A DNA stretch of 14,500 bases from an uncultured Alphaproteobacteria bacterium (GTDB lineage Bacteria > Pseudomonadota > Alphaproteobacteria > CALKHQ01), in the NCBI GenBank assembly GCA_937988735.1, contig CALKHQ010000105.1, forward strand, positions 1-14,500. Direction: 5' to 3'. Below, one piece after another: positions 12,499 through 14,500 of the stretch. Within the stretch, counting starts at the first letter, position 1; each line of letters starts with the position of its first letter. The position numbers and the translations under genes were made by a program. Under the pieces are notes generated by a model. That model was not told the origin of the DNA. It saw only the letters and a program-made list of their open reading frames with translations, and searched no databases.

Positions 12499-13401
12499 TC
12501 AGGCGCTGCCCCAGGCATAGATCGTGGCCGGCGCCGGCTCCCAGACCTTCGCGTTCTCCACCCCCGGCAGATGGGCAAGCGACCGGTACTCCGAGGCCAT
12601 TGCCACCCAGTCATCGGTTTCCGCCAGCACCGCCGGCTTGCAGGCGATCGGGTCGCGCAGCACGGCGAAGCCGTCGCGGGTGCCGATGGCGAAGGTGTAG
12701 AAGCCGTCCAGATCCCTGAGGGCGTGACCGAGCGCCTCGCGCAGGCCGTCGCCTTCCGCCAGCCGCCAGGTGAGGTAGGCGGCGGCGACCTCGGTGTCGT
12801 TCTCGGTCTGGAAGCGCATGCCGGCATGGCGCTTCAGCCAGTCGCGCAGCCGCGGGTGGTTTGACAGCGAGCCGTTGTGCACCAGGCACAGGTCGCTGCC
12901 GGTGGAGAACGGGTGCGACCCGGCAGTGGTCACCGCGCTCTCGGTCGCCATTCGGGTGTGGCCGATGATGTGGCTGCCGGTCATCCGCTCGATGCCGAAG
13001 CGGTCGATCACCTGCTGCGGCAGCCCCACCTCCTTGAAGATCTCGATCACCTGGCCGACGGCGGTGATGCGCACGTCCGGGTGGTGACGGTCGAGCCACT
13101 GACGGATGACCGTCTCCTCGCCGTCGAGGGTGAGGACGGCGTGGGTCGAGAGGTGCTCGACGGCGACCTCGACGTCCAGCGCCTGCGCCAGGTCCGCCGC
13201 CAGCCCCGCCCAGTCGAACCGGGCATCATCGTGCGCCAGCGTGACCTTCAGTGCGCTGCCCGAGGCCGGGTTGCGATAGATGGCAATGCCTGCGCTGTCC
13301 GGCCCGCGCTCCGTCATCTCGCGCAGCATCGGGGCGAACAGGGCGCCGATCTTCGGGCGGAGCGTCTCGTTCTTCAGATACAGCCCGACAATGCCGCACA
13401 T
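12499..13401 (-). CDS. glxB: Class II glutamine amidotransferase subunit (GlxB/MgsA family)
   Basis: A 300-residue N-terminal-nucleophile amidotransferase; Met1 removal exposes Cys2 (MCGIVGLY), which would attack glutamine and release ammonia. Glutaminase landmarks are ERGPDSAGI (31-39), GHTRMAT (147-153), LVHNGSLSNH (173-182), ENDTEV (200-205), RDPIACKP (249-256) and ASEYRSL (269-275). About 100 residues separate RGPDSAG from GHTRMAT, more than in GlmS or GltB, giving an inserted alpha/beta piece (VEVAVEHLSTHAVLTL..., about 78-140) that I associate with this family. In MgsABC the subunit may supply glutamine-derived chemistry to the FMN subunit, but its exact part is not settled. A GGGAG about nine bases upstream supports the ATG at 13401. 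First gene of the glx set; it starts 45 bases after the phosphatase gene on the same strand, with no evident promoter in that gap. Confidence 0.9.
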   Translation of the reverse strand: MCGIVGLYLKNETLRPKIGALFAPMLREMTERGPDSAGIAIYRNPASGSALKVTLAHDDARFDWAGLAADLAQALDVEVAVEHLSTHAVLTLDGEETVIRQWLDRHHPDVRITAVGQVIEIFKEVGLPQQVIDRFGIERMTGSHIIGHTRMATESAVTTAGSHPFSTGSDLCLVHNGSLSNHPRLRDWLKRHAGMRFQTENDTEVAAAYLTWRLAEGDGLREALGHALRDLDGFYTFAIGTRDGFAVLRDPIACKPAVLAETDDWVAMASEYRSLAHLPGVENAKVWEPAPATIYAWGSA

Positions 13402-13446
13402 GACAGCCCACTCCCAGCCCGACGAATGGCACGAAGGTTCACGATT

Positions 13447-14184
13447 TCAGTCCCGTTTCCAAGCCTCCGCAAGGCCGCAGGCCTCGAGAAAGGCGGCGAA
13501 ACGACCGGCATCATAACCGGTCCTGATCCAGTCCCGGAGATCGCGGCCGCCGGCGTCGGCCGCATAGAAGTCGAAGAAGGCGCGAATCCAGCGCTGGTGC
13601 CGCTTCGGCCGGTGCAGGAACGGCCAGAAGCCGGTCTGCCGCCGCGCCCGCTCCAGCGCCCCCGCCCCGTGCCGGTCGAGCAGCGCCATGCCGGCGACGA
13701 AACCGGTGCGGTCCGCGCCCCCCGAACACTTGATCAGCACGGGCCGCGGCGCATCGCGCACCGCGTCCAGCGCCAGCAGCAGGCTCTCGCGCTCCGGCAG
13801 CCGCTTCGAGCTTAGCGCCACGTCGGCATGAACCAGCCCCAGCCCGGCCGCCGTCCGCCGCTCGTTCTCGTACCAGGGCGACCCGGCATTGTCGCCGCGC
13901 AGATTGACCACCGCGCGGATGCCATGCCGGCGCAACAGAAGCCGCACATGGCCGCCGTACATCTGCGCCGACCGCGCCAGCCCCGGCTCGACCCAGTGCC
14001 AGTTGTAGACGCGGGTGAGCATGGCCGCCGTCAGCCGCTCAAGGGCGCCGCCCGGCCGCACGGGTTCCATCCCCGCTGCCGGCACATCCGGCACGCCGAC
14101 GTGCCCCACGGGCGCGGTCGCCTGCGGGCTGGCAGCGGTAGCAGCAGAAGGGGGCGCCTCGGCGCCCCCTGTCCCGGTCTTCAT
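13447..14184 (-). CDS. Cysteine-dependent tyrosine/dual-specificity phosphatase family protein
   Basis: A 245-residue protein with the C-x5-R signature of protein tyrosine phosphatases: IKCSGGADRTG (151-161), Cys153 as nucleophile and Arg159 for phosphate binding. The residue before Cys is Lys152, where most family members have His. Asp121 (VHADVALSS) is a candidate general acid. AVVNLRGDNAG (91-101) and the Gly-Ala-Asp-Arg-Thr-Gly form resemble the Siw14/DSP-like bacterial phosphatases, some of which act on inositol phosphates or lipids rather than proteins, so the substrate is open. There is no signal peptide. The first 45 residues are Ala/Pro/Gly-rich and the DNA there contains a terminator-like hairpin (14149-14170), so the ATG at 14070 (MEPVRPGG) is an alternative start. 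In favour of 14184, GCGAGG lies six bases before it and the gene begins only 18 bases after the ftsH stop. Confidence 0.78.
   Translation of the reverse strand: MKTGTGGAEAPPSAATAASPQATAPVGHVGVPDVPAAGMEPVRPGGALERLTAAMLTRVYNWHWVEPGLARSAQMYGGHVRLLLRRHGIRAVVNLRGDNAGSPWYENERRTAAGLGLVHADVALSSKRLPERESLLLALDAVRDAPRPVLIKCSGGADRTGFVAGMALLDRHGAGALERARRQTGFWPFLHRPKRHQRWIRAFFDFYAADAGGRDLRDWIRTGYDAGRFAAFLEACGLAEAWKRD
14149..14170 (-). terminator. Terminator-like hairpin after ftsH, inside the annotated phosphatase N-terminus
   Basis: Two perfect 10-base arms, AGGGGGCGCC (14149-14158) and GGCGCCCCCT (14161-14170), are separated by two bases; folded with a six-base loop this gives an eight-pair GC stem, the strongest in the window. 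Read leftward the stem is followed by TTCTGCTGCT, a weak T-rich tail. It begins 33 bases after the ftsH stop, the usual place for an ftsH terminator, yet falls in codons 5-12 of the phosphatase ORF if that starts at 14184. Confidence 0.45.
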
Positions 14185-14202
14185 GGCGGACCTCGCCGGC
14201 CG

Positions 14203-14500
14203 TCAGGTTCCCTGCGGCTCCGGCGCCGGCCCGATGCCGCCGCTGTCCTTCGCCTTCCGGCCACTGGTCGGCACGGAGGAGCGCGGCGGGGTCGGCGCCG
14301 CGGTGCCGCTCTTGTTGTCGTCGCGGTGGATCGGCTCGCCGCGCAGGAGCGCGTGCACCTCCTCGCCCGACAGCGTCTCGTACTCCAGCAGCGCACGGGC
14401 GAGCGTGTCGAGCTGGTCGCGGTGCGTGGTCAGGATGTGATGCGCCCGCGCCTGCCCTTCCTCGACGATCCGGCGCACCTCCTCGTCGATGATCTTCGCC
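14203..14500 (-). CDS. ftsH: ATP-dependent zinc metalloprotease FtsH, C-terminal end only
   Basis: The last 98 residues or so of FtsH, the membrane-anchored AAA+ protease that degrades unassembled or regulatory membrane and cytosolic proteins; the N-terminus, AAA module and HEXXH site lie beyond the window edge. The visible part begins AKIIDEEVRRIVEEG, continues with HHILTTHRDQLDTLARALLE and YETLSGEEVHALLRGEPI, the helical end of the protease domain, and finishes in a disordered Pro/Ser-rich tail (SVPTSGRKAKDSGGIG) typical of alphaproteobacterial FtsH. The frame stays open to base 14500. In many proteobacteria folP and glmM follow ftsH; here a phosphatase-like gene does, 18 bases downstream on the same strand. 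Confidence 0.92.
   Translation of the reverse strand, partial: AKIIDEEVRRIVEEGQARAHHILTTHRDQLDTLARALLEYETLSGEEVHALLRGEPIHRDDNKSGTAAPTPPRSSVPTSGRKAKDSGGIGPAPEPQGT

Noticed and set aside
1..14500. tRNA, rRNA, CRISPR array, insertion sequence, phage or integration site
   Set aside because: No cloverleaf-like sequence, repeat-spacer pattern, transposase or integrase motif, or long direct repeats were noticed; the visible genes are chromosomal-type metabolic and envelope genes.

Overview
The window is very GC-rich, coding-dense DNA with strong G/C bias at third codon positions. Together with the mix of gene families (a PagL-type lipid A deacylase, an RbsABC-type importer, a split GlxBCD/MgsABC glutamate-synthase-like set, FtsH), this points to an alphaproteobacterium, perhaps of the Rhodospirillales or Hyphomicrobiales. 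The taxonomic call is inference. I see no tRNA, rRNA, CRISPR array, insertion sequence or phage gene, and no gene-free stretch over 300 bases.

Layout. (1) 1-4750 is an envelope/glycan block. A minus-strand unit runs GT2 glycosyltransferase, alkaline-phosphatase-superfamily protein, then a small membrane protein cut by the window edge. A GT4 glycosyltransferase diverges from it across a 103-base gap holding an AT-rich promoter core. A PagL-like outer-membrane lipid A 3-O-deacylase converges on the GT4 gene with one base between the stop codons. (2) 4751-4930 is the richest non-coding stretch: promoter candidates pointing both ways, two GGCGCC-cored palindromes one helical turn apart, and an 8-bp inverted repeat bracketing the rightward promoter. 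(3) 4931-9414 is a complete plus-strand ABC importer: periplasmic sugar-type binding protein, dual-domain ATPase, two RbsC-type permeases, with a hairpin after the binding-protein gene and a 30-codon ORF before the first permease. A short-chain dehydrogenase (9493-10302) follows and may act on the imported substrate. (4) 10303-13401 (minus) is a three-gene set encoding the amidotransferase, GXGXG and FMN domains of glutamate synthase as separate proteins. (5) 13447-14500 (minus) holds a cysteine-dependent phosphatase-like protein and the C-terminus of FtsH; a terminator-like hairpin lies inside the first codons of the phosphatase.

Most worth a second look: the FMN subunit (GlxD/MgsC-like) keeps the sequence frame around the GltB [3Fe-4S] site but has no cysteine ligand there. 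The phosphatase-superfamily protein has several non-canonical residues at metal and nucleophile positions. The divergent control region at 4788-4904 is unusually structured. No wholly new multi-gene system is evident; the unusual features lie in variant active sites and regulatory DNA.
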